Shown here in pieces: positions 9,482 through 17,673 of a DNA stretch of 64,000 nucleotides; positions within the stretch are counted from its first letter, which is position 1; the number at the start of each line of letters is the position of its first letter. The DNA comes from Citrifermentans bemidjiense Bem (lineage in GTDB: Bacteria; Desulfobacterota; Desulfuromonadia; Geobacterales; Geobacteraceae). A program made the position numbers and the translations under genes. Where the stretch lies: positions 62,001 through 126,000 of the forward strand of contig NC_011146.1 of assembly GCF_000020725.1 (NCBI RefSeq), given 5' to 3'. Below the pieces are notes generated by a model. The model saw only the letters and a program-made list of their open reading frames with translations. It had not been told where the DNA came from and did no database searches.

Positions 9482-9510
9482 ATAATAAACATGAAATGTT
9501 TACTATGCAA
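9482..9510 (-). promoter_or_regulatory. RES/Xre promoter with palindromic operator in its spacer
   Basis: On the minus strand TTGCAT is followed after exactly 17 bases by TATTAT, a plausible -35/-10 pair 28-56 bases before the antitoxin ATG. The inverted repeat TAAACAT-GAA-ATGTTTA (9486-9502) nearly fills the spacer. Binding by the HTH antitoxin would block RNA polymerase. The sequence is seen; the repressor assignment is inferred. Confidence 0.65.
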
Positions 9511-9754
9511 CACCAAAGTGTGAAAAGCCAAGGCCGTGCGCACGGGAGTGCGTGGTTAGAACTTGAAACGGTGGGAGTGGATTGTCTTCGTGCCTCCTAG
9601 GCAAATGGTCTGGCAGATAAGGCAGGTTCACTCAAAGATGGGAATCAGCCTGCGCTGAACCTTGAAGCTTCAGTTCGAGGTGGGATTCGGAAAAACGGAG
9701 GGCCGTTAAACTGAAACGGACATACGTTCATATAAAACGGAGCGCCGATTAACA

Positions 9755-9861
9755 GGCCAGGGGGTCAGGTCTTGTATCTTGATTATCTTTTTCCTGCCCA
9801 TGTTGGCCCGCTAAAAGCCCCTGTGACAAAACATCAAGAAGCAAGACCTGACCCCCTGGCC
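9755..9861. repeat. Inverted repeat with 29-base arms (GGCCAGGGGGTCAGGTCTTG family)
   Basis: The left arm 9755-9783 and right arm 9833-9861 match at all but two positions when one is reverse-complemented, with about 49 bases between. A decayed relative flanks the next gene at 10851-10978. No transposase is present. The element looks like a REP-like or miniature mobile repeat within the gene-poor stretch 9511-10061. Confidence 0.75.
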
Positions 9862-9926
9862 CCTTCATTGATCTGCTTATGTTCGATGGTGAACCCGGCG
9901 CGGGTCAAAAGACCATCCATTAGCTG

Positions 9927-10005
9927 AAGGGGGTCGTCCATGCGATGATGATGCGATTCTCGCCGGAAGAAGATAGAAACGCATGAACGCATGGACGTCC
10001 CCCTT
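9927..10005. repeat. Inverted repeat with 18-base arms
   Basis: AAGGGGGTCGTCCATGCG (9927-9944) pairs with CGCATGGACGTCCCCCTT (9988-10005) with one mismatch. It follows the 9755-9861 palindrome in a 600-base stretch where I see no coding region. Confidence 0.65.
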
Positions 10006-10061
10006 GTTACGCGATTTCAACGGCGTGGGTGGTGTGCGGCTTGACCGCACCAACATCCTGG

Positions 10062-10829
10062 TTAGCTCTTTCTGTCGTCAGTCGCAAATATTGCTTCTGG
10101 GATATTAGACGTCTCCGCCGGTTTCAATGATTTATTAGTTTCAAGCAAATATCGCTGAAGTGACAGCTTTAGCTTTTCGACAACCGGCCCCATTGCATCC
10201 CAATATTTTATATTCGCTTCATTCGCAGCAGGGACAGCTATATCGATGCGACCTCTGTCTCCTGATTGCCATGCCTGGCACTCATTAATATGAGTCAGCT
10301 TTACATTTCCGAAGTGCTTTTTAAACGCTGTACGTGCGGCCAACACCTCATTCACGATGTTTTCTGATTCAATTCTTACCGGTTCCGGTTGATCAAAATA
10401 AACAACTATCCTTTGGTAGCTCTTTAACATGGCTGTTATTAGTTTGTTAAATTCATCCTGAAAACCTGCCATAGATGCACCGTCATCCATCGGAAAATCA
10501 CCAAAATTCACGGCAATTTTTTCATAATAGAATTCAACAATCTGATCATAAAAATTGAGGAGACATTCTCTCCGGCTTTTATTGAATTCCTCTCTCTCGT
10601 TGCGTATTGAGGAGATCGTCGCTTTAATCTCTTCGAGCTGCGATGAATAAAGTGCCTTTACTCGTTCAATTCTGTCAGTGATATCCCCAACATCTTCTTT
10701 GGTAGCAAGATTTTCGCCCTTTTTTTTAGTGTAAGATGGCAGGTAGTGCCTAAGAAGCAACAAAACAACAAAGATCGCTGCCAAGACAACCAGGTTTAGA
10801 CCTGAGATAATATAGTTCATGTTTCCCAT
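10062..10829 (-). CDS. Hypothetical membrane-anchored coiled-coil protein
   Basis: I do not recognise the family with certainty. The 255-residue protein has one N-terminal transmembrane helix (about residues 8-27), a basic patch (YTKKKGEN) and a likely coiled coil (about 40-85, DITDRIERVKALYSSQLEEI). A mostly helical, charged cytoplasmic domain follows. Base composition is lower in GC than the surrounding core genes. It lies between two copies of a dispersed inverted repeat, next to FRG and RES/Xre genes, which suggests accessory rather than housekeeping DNA. No catalytic motif is visible. Confidence 0.65.
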   Translation of the reverse strand: MGNMNYIISGLNLVVLAAIFVVLLLLRHYLPSYTKKKGENLATKEDVGDITDRIERVKALYSSQLEEIKATISSIRNEREEFNKSRRECLLNFYDQIVEFYYEKIAVNFGDFPMDDGASMAGFQDEFNKLITAMLKSYQRIVVYFDQPEPVRIESENIVNEVLAARTAFKKHFGNVKLTHINECQAWQSGDRGRIDIAVPAANEANIKYWDAMGPVVEKLKLSLQRYLLETNKSLKPAETSNIPEAIFATDDRKS

Positions 10830-10850
10830 TTTTCAGTTAACGGCTGGGCC

Positions 10851-10978
10851 GTGACCCCCTGGCCGCGTTTCGGCTCTGGGGCTCAAACTTCACGCAGAAG
10901 CTCGATAAACGGAAGATCCTGAGGGTACCATCACAAAAGCCTGTGAGCAGAACATCAAGAAGCAAGACTCCCAGGCTC
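10851..10978. repeat. Decayed copy of the 9755-9861 repeat
   Basis: GTGACCCCCTGGCC at 10851 and the segment CATCAAGAAGCAAGAC at 10952-10968 match parts of the repeat near 9833-9863. The arms no longer pair well. Together the two copies bracket the gene at 10062-10829. Confidence 0.55.
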
Positions 10979-11064
10979 GATCGCTTCAATGACTCTGTCA
11001 ATTTTACAGACGCGACCCCTGTGCCCACCAACCCCTGTGCCCACTCTCTCCCTGGTGGTCGAAT

Positions 11065-11868
11065 TCAGATGCGGCGCTTGCGGTTGATTTCCTGGTATGC
11101 AAGAGTAGAAATAAGACTGTCTTCACTTCCATAGAGAGAGTAGGCTGTTATGTTCATCATATGTAGCCTCTCCAAAACCTTACCTCTTTCGCTCCTTGGT
11201 AGGATGTACTTAAAGAGCAGATCTTGGCTCCCTTCATCTCTTGCAAAAGCTTCTTCATGGCAGCAGTAGAAGACTCTGTCTTCCTTGATTTTCCTGCAAA
11301 TTGTATATTCACTCTGTTGATTGAAATGTCTTTTATGTGTGGTTACATGCGGTCCGCAACCTATAATAGTTGCTTCGCTCAACATTCCGCTCTTTCCAGC
11401 AGCTAGATATTCTACAAAAACATAAATAGCGACATTGTCATCATGTGAATGCAGTTCTGGCGATTGGAAAGCAAAGAATGCGGCAATGTATGGAGAACGT
11501 GACCAGTCTAGGAGTGGCGATGGAAAACCATGGTGTCGCAGATATGCCATGAACTCATATCCAGGCGGAGGTTTAGGGGTGCCATCATCATTTGGATATG
11601 AATGAGCGAATTCCCATGTTTTTTCAGTAAAAGACTGAATCGCCGGTTGTACCGAAAGCATTATATTGTAATACTCGTCGGCCCTAAAACACTTTCCCGC
11701 GACTCTTTCTAGGGTTGTTTCTAGCAACCATGATGCATTTGAATGTCCTCTGAATAACAAAGGTGAAACATAGCTTTTATTTTCAGGGACCTTCGGGTGT
11801 AAAAGTTGGTACAGAGCGAACACATTTCCTTCGAATTCTTCCCACGTCGCGAGATTTACTACATGCAT
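11065..11868 (-). CDS. FRG-domain protein
   Basis: The FRG domain is named for its conserved Phe-Arg-Gly, seen here as LLFRGHSNASW (about residues 37-47). A helical region follows with the family's second block, YLRHHGFPSPLLDWSRSP, and then a FFAFQSPE segment. The chosen start MHVVNL has AAGGAAAAG upstream; a longer frame reaches 11952 without a clear ribosome binding site. FRG proteins are common in defence islands and mobile regions, but I know of no established biochemical activity. The neighbours (RES/Xre, coiled-coil protein) fit that setting. Confidence 0.8.
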   Translation of the reverse strand: MHVVNLATWEEFEGNVFALYQLLHPKVPENKSYVSPLLFRGHSNASWLLETTLERVAGKCFRADEYYNIMLSVQPAIQSFTEKTWEFAHSYPNDDGTPKPPPGYEFMAYLRHHGFPSPLLDWSRSPYIAAFFAFQSPELHSHDDNVAIYVFVEYLAAGKSGMLSEATIIGCGPHVTTHKRHFNQQSEYTICRKIKEDRVFYCCHEEAFARDEGSQDLLFKYILPRSERGKVLERLHMMNITAYSLYGSEDSLISTLAYQEINRKRRI

Positions 11869-11975
11869 GTTATCTTTTCCTTCATCTTTAACGGGAGTGA
11901 GGCTACCCCCCGACCGGCGGGCGGGAGAGGGGTCGTGCCGATGGTTGAACAAGATGCTAGGGGGCGAAACTCGAA

Positions 11976-12794
11976 CTAATATTCCACTTTCTCTAGCCGC
12001 CGGGAAGCTAAGTCTTTATAAAAACTGTCATTTGGCCCCGATTTTTCCATCATTAGCTTCAACCATTCTCTAGTCTTCTCCCAGTCTCTATTGCTCCAGT
12101 AGGCTTGGGCGATCTGATATCTAAATGATTGTAGAGTAGACGCATCCGGGTGATCTGACTCAAAGGCCGCGAATGTTGACAACATCATTGGCATATATTT
12201 GTAAAAGTTTCCCTTTAAACCATGTTGCTCTCCATAACGACCTGTTTCTTCCCAGCCGATAATTGTTTTTAGTTTGCCTTCGTAGGCAATCTTAGCCGCT
12301 TCGGATTTCGGGAACTCCAGAATAACCTTGTCATACCATTTTATTGCTGCTTCAACCTGTGGGATCCAACTTGAATCGATAACAAATATTTCCTTTTTCC
12401 TTTCAGACCAGAAATCAGCGTGCCGTAAATATGATTGTGCAACAGCATTTTCTATCGTTACCTTCGTAACTTCTCCTGTGATTTCTGCTAATTGTTTTAC
12501 CCTGTCCTTGACAAGTGCTGCTTGTGATGATTTCGGATATTTTTCAATTAGTTTTTTCCATAAGTCCAGAGCAGATGAGATGTTCCTTTCACCGAAAGCT
12601 ATAGTTCCAAGCAGATAGTAGGCTTCGGGCTTAGCCCTATCCTCTTTCGTATAAATGATGTCAATAAGTTCCCTTTTCGCTTCTGCTGTGAGCCCGTTCT
12701 GTCTGTACATTTCCGCCTTTTCGATTGAGGCTGCCATAACAATATTTGGAAAAATCACAGCAAGGCAAACCACTAACGCAAACATCTTTTTCAT
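11976..12794 (-). CDS. Periplasmic TPR-like repeat protein
   Basis: This 272-residue protein has a signal peptide (about residues 1-21, ending IVMAA). Helical repeats resembling TPR/Tol-Pal YbgF-type units follow (AEAKRELIDIIY; ALDLWKKLIEKYPKSSQAALV; ALKWYDKVILEFPKSEAAKI-like segment; WEKTREWLKLMMEK). A good Shine-Dalgarno (AGGAGGAAAGAC) precedes the ATG. The GC content is lower than in the core genes around it. Partner and pathway are unknown; the repeats suggest a scaffold role in the cell envelope. Confidence 0.7.
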   Translation of the reverse strand: MKKMFALVVCLAVIFPNIVMAASIEKAEMYRQNGLTAEAKRELIDIIYTKEDRAKPEAYYLLGTIAFGERNISSALDLWKKLIEKYPKSSQAALVKDRVKQLAEITGEVTKVTIENAVAQSYLRHADFWSERKKEIFVIDSSWIPQVEAAIKWYDKVILEFPKSEAAKIAYEGKLKTIIGWEETGRYGEQHGLKGNFYKYMPMMLSTFAAFESDHPDASTLQSFRYQIAQAYWSNRDWEKTREWLKLMMEKSGPNDSFYKDLASRRLEKVEY

Positions 12795-12831
12795 GTCTTT
12801 CCTCCTTTTTTGATGATGCTATATAAGTTGC

Positions 12832-12896
12832 CGGTTCCCTATACAGGTAATTTGTTGCCTGTATACCTACCTTACCTCAGTTCCTTATACAGGAAG
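12832..12896. repeat. Short TATACAGG repeats upstream of the TPR-like gene
   Basis: TATACAGG (12840-12847) and CCTGTATA (12858-12865) form an inverted repeat. A direct copy (GTTCCTTATACAGG) follows at 12880-12893. They lie 46-100 bases upstream of the minus-strand ATG and may be a regulator site or a small repeat. Confidence 0.35.
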
Positions 12897-12970
12897 CTTT
12901 TCAGGGGACAGTGTTGGCAGCCGATCCTCTCCGTGCCTCCGTGGCTAATGGCTTCTGCCTCCCGATGCGG

Positions 12971-15900
12971 CTAATCGGCAACATCGCCGACCCCTGCCAC
13001 AGGGACGCTCTTCCTGCTTCTAACCATCCGTAGCAGCCTATCCATGTAGTAGTAGACAACAGGGGTGATGTAGAGGGTCAACAGCTGGGAGGTCAGCAAT
13101 CCGCCGACTACAGCTAACCCCAGCGGCTGACGGGCCTCGCCGCCTGCGCCTAACCCCAACGCTATCGGCAGGGTCCCCATCAGCGCCGCCATTGTGGTCA
13201 TCATGATCGGCCTGAACCTCACCAGCGCGCCCTCGTATATAGCGTCGACCGGGCTTTTCCCCTCTACCCTTTCCGCTTCCAGCGCGAAGTCGATCATCAT
13301 GATGGCGTTCTTCTTCACGATGCCGATCAGCATGATGATCCCCACAAACCCGTAGATGTTGAGCTCGCTGCCGAAGAGCATCAGTGTGACCAGCGCCCCG
13401 AACCCGGCGGAGGGAAGGCCGGAGAGGATGGTGACGGGGTGTATGTAACTTTCGTAGAGGACGCCGAGCACGAGATAGATGACGAAGACGGCCAAGGCCA
13501 GCAGAATCAGCAACCCGCTGAAGGAGGACTGGAAGGCCTGGGCGGTTCCCTGGAACTGCTTGCTCACGCCGGGGGGGAGGATGCTCGGGGCCAGCTTGTC
13601 GACTATGGCTATGGCGTCCCCCAACGAGACATCGGGGCGGAGGTTGAAGCTGATGTTGACCGCCGGGAGCTGCTGCAGATGGTTGACGGTCAAAGGACCG
13701 ATGGTCTTGCTGATGGTGGCGATGGTGTCGAGCGGCACGAGGTCGCCGGAACTGCTGTGGATGTAGAGCATGCCGAGCGCCGCCGGGTCCCCCTGGTAGA
13801 GCGGGTCCAGCTCCAGGATGACCTGGTATTGGTTGCTCGGCGCAAGAATCGACGAGACCTGCCGCGTGCTGTAGGCGTAGGAAAGGGCGTCCTCCACCTG
13901 CAACACGGACAATCCTAAGGCTGCGGCCTTGTCGCGGTTTATCTCGACGCGCACTTGGGGGTTGCTGATCTGCAGGTCGCTGGCGACGTCCAGTAGTTCG
14001 GGTACAGAGCGCAGCCTGGTCTCGAACTCGGCGGCGGCCTTGTAGAGTTCGTCCGTGTCCTGCCCTTGCAGGGTGAACTGGTACAGGCTCTTGGACGAGG
14101 TGCCGCCTATCTGGATGGAGGGGACGTTTCTCAGGTAGACCTTTATCCCCCGCAGCTTGGCGAGCTTGGGGCGCAGTTCCTGGATGATCTCGTCGGCAGA
14201 AAGCTTCCGTTCGCTTCTGGGCTTCAGCCGCATGAAGAGACGGCCGGTGTTGCTCGCCCCGCCCCCGCTGCCGATGGACGACATGAACCCTTCAATGTTG
14301 GGATCCTTGGCGATGATCTGCGCCACGGACTCCTGGAGCTGCTTCATCTCGGCAAACGATGTCCCCTGGGCGGCCTCGGTGTCGGCGTTCAGCCTCCCGG
14401 TGTCCTCGCTGGGGAGAAATCCGGTGGGAATCCTTACGAAGAGCCAGACGGTCAAAATGGTGATGATGAGGGTGACCATCATGGTGACGCGGCGATGCGA
14501 AAGGACCTGGCTCAGGGTGCGCCCGTACAGGTCGCGCAGCCCGTCGAAGAAGCGCTCCATCACGAGGTAGAAGCGGCCGTGATGAATGGCTGACTGCGGC
14601 TTCAGAAACCGGCTGCAGAGCATGGGGGTCAGGGTCAGGGAAACGAAACCGGAGACGAGGATGGCCGCGCTGATGGTGACGGCGAACTCGTGCAGCAGCC
14701 GCCCCAGTATCCCCCGCATGAAGAGGACGGGGATGAAGACGGCGACAAGCGAGATGGTCATGGAGACGATGGTGAACCCGATCTCCCTGGATCCTTTGAG
14801 GGCGGCCTGCATGGCGCCCTCTCCTTTTTCCATGTGCCTGACGATGTTCTCCAGCATGACGATGGCGTCGTCGACGACGAAGCCGACGGCCAGGGTGATG
14901 GCCATCATGGAGATGTTGTTGACGGAGAACCCGAGTAGATACATGACCGAGAAGGTCCCGACGATGGACATCGGTACGGCCAGGGAGGGGATGACGGTGG
15001 CGGAGAAATTGCGCAGGAACAGGAAGACCACCATGATCACCAGGCAGATGGTGAGGCAAAGGGTGTACTTCACGTCGGTCATCGACTCGCGGATCATGGT
15101 GGAGCGGTCGTAGAGGACGTTCAGCTCCACTGAGGCGGGCATCTGTCCGCGGAAGGCCGGCAAGAGCTTCTTCACGCTGTCCACGACTTCGATGGTGTTG
15201 GTCCCAGGCTGGCGCTGCACGGTGAGGATGATGGCGCGGGTGTTGTTGTACCAGCTGGCGGTCCTTGCGTTCTCGACGCTGTCGATGACTTTGCCGATCT
15301 CCTCCAGCCGAATAGGCGCCCCGTCGCGATAGGCGACGGCGATGGGGCGGTAGGCCTCGGCCTTGTAGAGCTGACCGTTGGTGTCGATGGTGTGCGCCTG
15401 TTTGGCCCCGTCCAGCACGCCCGTCGGCATGTTGACGTTGGCCGCGCCGATGGCGGTTGCGACCTCGTCGATGCCGATCCTGCGCGACGCCATGATCCTC
15501 GGATCGAGCTGCGCACGCACCGCGTATTTCTGCGACCCCCACACGTTCACCTGGGCCACGCCGCTGATGGTGGAAAGCCTCCGCGCGATGATGGTCTGGG
15601 CATACTCGTCGATGGCGGAAAGGGGGAGTGTGGGGGAAGAAAGCGCCAGGTAGAGGACCGGCTGGTCGGCCGGGTTCACCTTGCGAAACGACGGCGGGGT
15701 CGGCATGTTCTTCGGCAGGTCGCGGGTGGCGAGCGAAAGGGCTGCCTGCACGTCCTGCGCCGCGGCGTCGATGTCGCGGTCCAGCGTGAATTGGATGGTG
15801 ATCCTGGTGGTGCCGATGCCGTTGGTGGAGGTCATCGAGTCGACGCCGGCGATGGTGGAGAGCTGATTCTCCAGCGGGGTGGCTACCGCCGACGCCATGG

Positions 15901-16072
15901 TGTCCGGGTTGGCGCCGGGGAGGTTGGCGCTGACCTGGATGGTCGGGAAGTCCACGTTGGGCAGGTCGTTCACCGGCAGCAGCCGGTAGGCGGCGATCCC
16001 GAAGATGAGGATGGCGATCATGACGAGCGAGGTCATGATCGGCCGGCGGATGAAAAGCTCCGCTATGTTCAT
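12971..16072 (-). CDS. RND-family efflux permease (HAE1 type, MdtB/MdtC-like)
   Basis: Inner-membrane proton-driven drug efflux transporter of 1033 residues, the usual length for the hydrophobe/amphiphile family. The start is typical (MNIAELFIRRPIMTSL). Twelve transmembrane helices are expected, with two large periplasmic loops. The TM4 proton-relay region AVGFVVDDAIVMLENI carries the conserved Asp pair, and the C-terminal repeat carries LIGIVKKNAIMMIDF. It overlaps the upstream adaptor gene by four bases. There is no TolC-type outer-membrane gene nearby, so the pump must use one encoded elsewhere. Confidence 0.93.
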   Translation of the reverse strand: MNIAELFIRRPIMTSLVMIAILIFGIAAYRLLPVNDLPNVDFPTIQVSANLPGANPDTMASAVATPLENQLSTIAGVDSMTSTNGIGTTRITIQFTLDRDIDAAAQDVQAALSLATRDLPKNMPTPPSFRKVNPADQPVLYLALSSPTLPLSAIDEYAQTIIARRLSTISGVAQVNVWGSQKYAVRAQLDPRIMASRRIGIDEVATAIGAANVNMPTGVLDGAKQAHTIDTNGQLYKAEAYRPIAVAYRDGAPIRLEEIGKVIDSVENARTASWYNNTRAIILTVQRQPGTNTIEVVDSVKKLLPAFRGQMPASVELNVLYDRSTMIRESMTDVKYTLCLTICLVIMVVFLFLRNFSATVIPSLAVPMSIVGTFSVMYLLGFSVNNISMMAITLAVGFVVDDAIVMLENIVRHMEKGEGAMQAALKGSREIGFTIVSMTISLVAVFIPVLFMRGILGRLLHEFAVTISAAILVSGFVSLTLTPMLCSRFLKPQSAIHHGRFYLVMERFFDGLRDLYGRTLSQVLSHRRVTMMVTLIITILTVWLFVRIPTGFLPSEDTGRLNADTEAAQGTSFAEMKQLQESVAQIIAKDPNIEGFMSSIGSGGGASNTGRLFMRLKPRSERKLSADEIIQELRPKLAKLRGIKVYLRNVPSIQIGGTSSKSLYQFTLQGQDTDELYKAAAEFETRLRSVPELLDVASDLQISNPQVRVEINRDKAAALGLSVLQVEDALSYAYSTRQVSSILAPSNQYQVILELDPLYQGDPAALGMLYIHSSSGDLVPLDTIATISKTIGPLTVNHLQQLPAVNISFNLRPDVSLGDAIAIVDKLAPSILPPGVSKQFQGTAQAFQSSFSGLLILLALAVFVIYLVLGVLYESYIHPVTILSGLPSAGFGALVTLMLFGSELNIYGFVGIIMLIGIVKKNAIMMIDFALEAERVEGKSPVDAIYEGALVRFRPIMMTTMAALMGTLPIALGLGAGGEARQPLGLAVVGGLLTSQLLTLYITPVVYYYMDRLLRMVRSRKSVPVAGVGDVAD

Positions 16073-17202
16073 GGCCTTTTTACCGCTGTAGGCTGGCTGG
16101 AGGGAAGCTCGACCTTCGCGCCCGGCGTCAGTCGCAGCTGGCCGCTGACCACCACGGTTTCACCAGGGGCCACGCCTTTCTCGATAACGCTTTCCCCCGC
16201 CTGCTCCGCGGCTACCGTGACCGACCTCATCTCCGCCGTCTTGTCGGGCTTCACGACGTAGACGTACTGCCCCTGCTGGCCGACCTGCACCGCCTGAGTC
16301 GGGACGACCACCGCATCGCGCCTCACGCCGAGCGTCATCACCACATCGACGAACTGCCCCGGCCAGAGTTTGCGGTCGGCGTTGGCGAAGACCCCTTTGA
16401 GTCGGATGGTCCCTGTGGCGCTATTCACGGCATTGTCCAGGAAGCTGATGGTGCCGGTCTCCTTGCCGTTCGGATCGTTGGGGACGACGGCCTCTATCTT
16501 CAGGGCGCGCCCCGCCATCGCTTTTTTCACCTCGGGAAGGCTCTTCTCGGGGATGGAGAAAGTCGCGTAGATAGGGCTGATCTGATTGATCGTGACGAGA
16601 GTCAGGTCGTTCGCCTTGACCAGGTTGCCGAGTTGCAGCGCAAGGTTTCCGGTCCTGCCGGAGATGGGCGAGCGGATGTAGCAATAGTTGCGCTGGATTT
16701 TGGCGTTGGCGATGGCGGCGCGGTCCGCGGCCACGGCCGCGGCGGCCGATTCGGCGTTGGTGCGCAGCTGATCGTACTGATCCTTGGTGACGATACCTTC
16801 CGCGACCAACTGCCGGTAGCGTTCCGCCTGCTCCTTGGCGAACTTGGCTTGGGCGAGATCCCGCGTGAGAGCCGCCTCGCTTTGGTTCAGAGCCGCCTGG
16901 AACGACTCCGGTTGCAGGGTGACGAGCAAGGCCCCCTTCTGCACGTCGCAGCCGTCCTGGAAATGGACCTTCGCTATCTGGCCGTTCACCTGCGACTTGA
17001 TGGCGACCGAGTTAAATGGCTCGATGTTCCCTATCGCCTTCAATTGCACCGGGACGTCTTTTCTTGCCGCTGTAGCGACGGCCACCGGCACCGGGGGCTT
17101 GGCCTTCGGTTTCTCTTTTTGGGTGGAGCATGCGGACAAGGAAAGAAGAACTGTTACGAGGCTGACTGCTTGTACGAACCTGCGGCTTGTTGCTGGAAAC
17201 AT
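16069..17202 (-). CDS. RND efflux periplasmic adaptor (membrane fusion lipoprotein)
   Basis: HlyD/AcrA-family adaptor of 377 residues. A lipoprotein signal peptide ends at SLSAC (Cys25). It is followed by a lipoyl/barrel-sandwich hybrid region (SQVNGQIAKVHFQDG), a helical hairpin (about 100-165), a beta-barrel part (about 205-290) and a membrane-proximal domain. It is the first gene of a two-gene operon with the RND permease and bridges that pump to an outer-membrane channel. The ATG lies close to a run of palindromic repeats upstream. Confidence 0.92.
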   Translation of the reverse strand: MFPATSRRFVQAVSLVTVLLSLSACSTQKEKPKAKPPVPVAVATAARKDVPVQLKAIGNIEPFNSVAIKSQVNGQIAKVHFQDGCDVQKGALLVTLQPESFQAALNQSEAALTRDLAQAKFAKEQAERYRQLVAEGIVTKDQYDQLRTNAESAAAAVAADRAAIANAKIQRNYCYIRSPISGRTGNLALQLGNLVKANDLTLVTINQISPIYATFSIPEKSLPEVKKAMAGRALKIEAVVPNDPNGKETGTISFLDNAVNSATGTIRLKGVFANADRKLWPGQFVDVVMTLGVRRDAVVVPTQAVQVGQQGQYVYVVKPDKTAEMRSVTVAAEQAGESVIEKGVAPGETVVVSGQLRLTPGAKVELPSSQPTAVKRP

Positions 17203-17344
17203 TATCCCCCGCCTTACTCCCGCGTTGAGCGGATGTAATTTTAATTAAATGAGGAAGCTTTGAAATTGGCGCCAGTATACGACTAAAATCCTCGGGGAAA
17301 GAAGGAAAAAAAGCGCAAATTGCGAATTGCCGCATGCGGTGCTT

Positions 17345-17640
17345 TTAGCTCACCCGTGCCGCCACCTCCCTCACCCCCGCCCCTCTCCCAGAGGGCGAGG
17401 GGAGACAAGCAAAGGCAATTCCCCGTGCCCCCACTTTGACCTCGTTCCCAAGGTCCACCTTGGGAACGCAAGGCCTGCCGAAGCTCCGGCTTCCGACTGG
17501 TGCAAAGCTGGAGCTTTGCGCCGCATTGGGTTCCCAAGCTGGAGCTTGGGAACCAGAGATATCAGCAAAGGCAAATCCCCCCTGCCCCCCCTTCGCAAAG
17601 GGGGGGACGTGATGGCACCTTTTTCCCAAAAGCGAGGAGA
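17345..17640. repeat. Cluster of short GC-rich palindromes
   Basis: The 470-base gap upstream of the efflux operon holds no gene. It contains GTTCCCAAGGTCCACCTTGG (17443), GAAGCTCCGGCTTC (17482), GCAAAGCTGGAGCTTTGC (17504), GTTCCCAAGCTGGAGCTTGG (17530) and CCCCCCTTCGCAAAGGGGGG (17585). A TGATGGCACCTTTTTCCC stretch follows, like that in the repeat at 33604. A further copy of the TTCCCAAGCT palindrome lies at 33744. Confidence 0.75.
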
Positions 17641-17673
17641 TGCTTTTGCACTAAAAGTCGGCGCACAGGTCGA

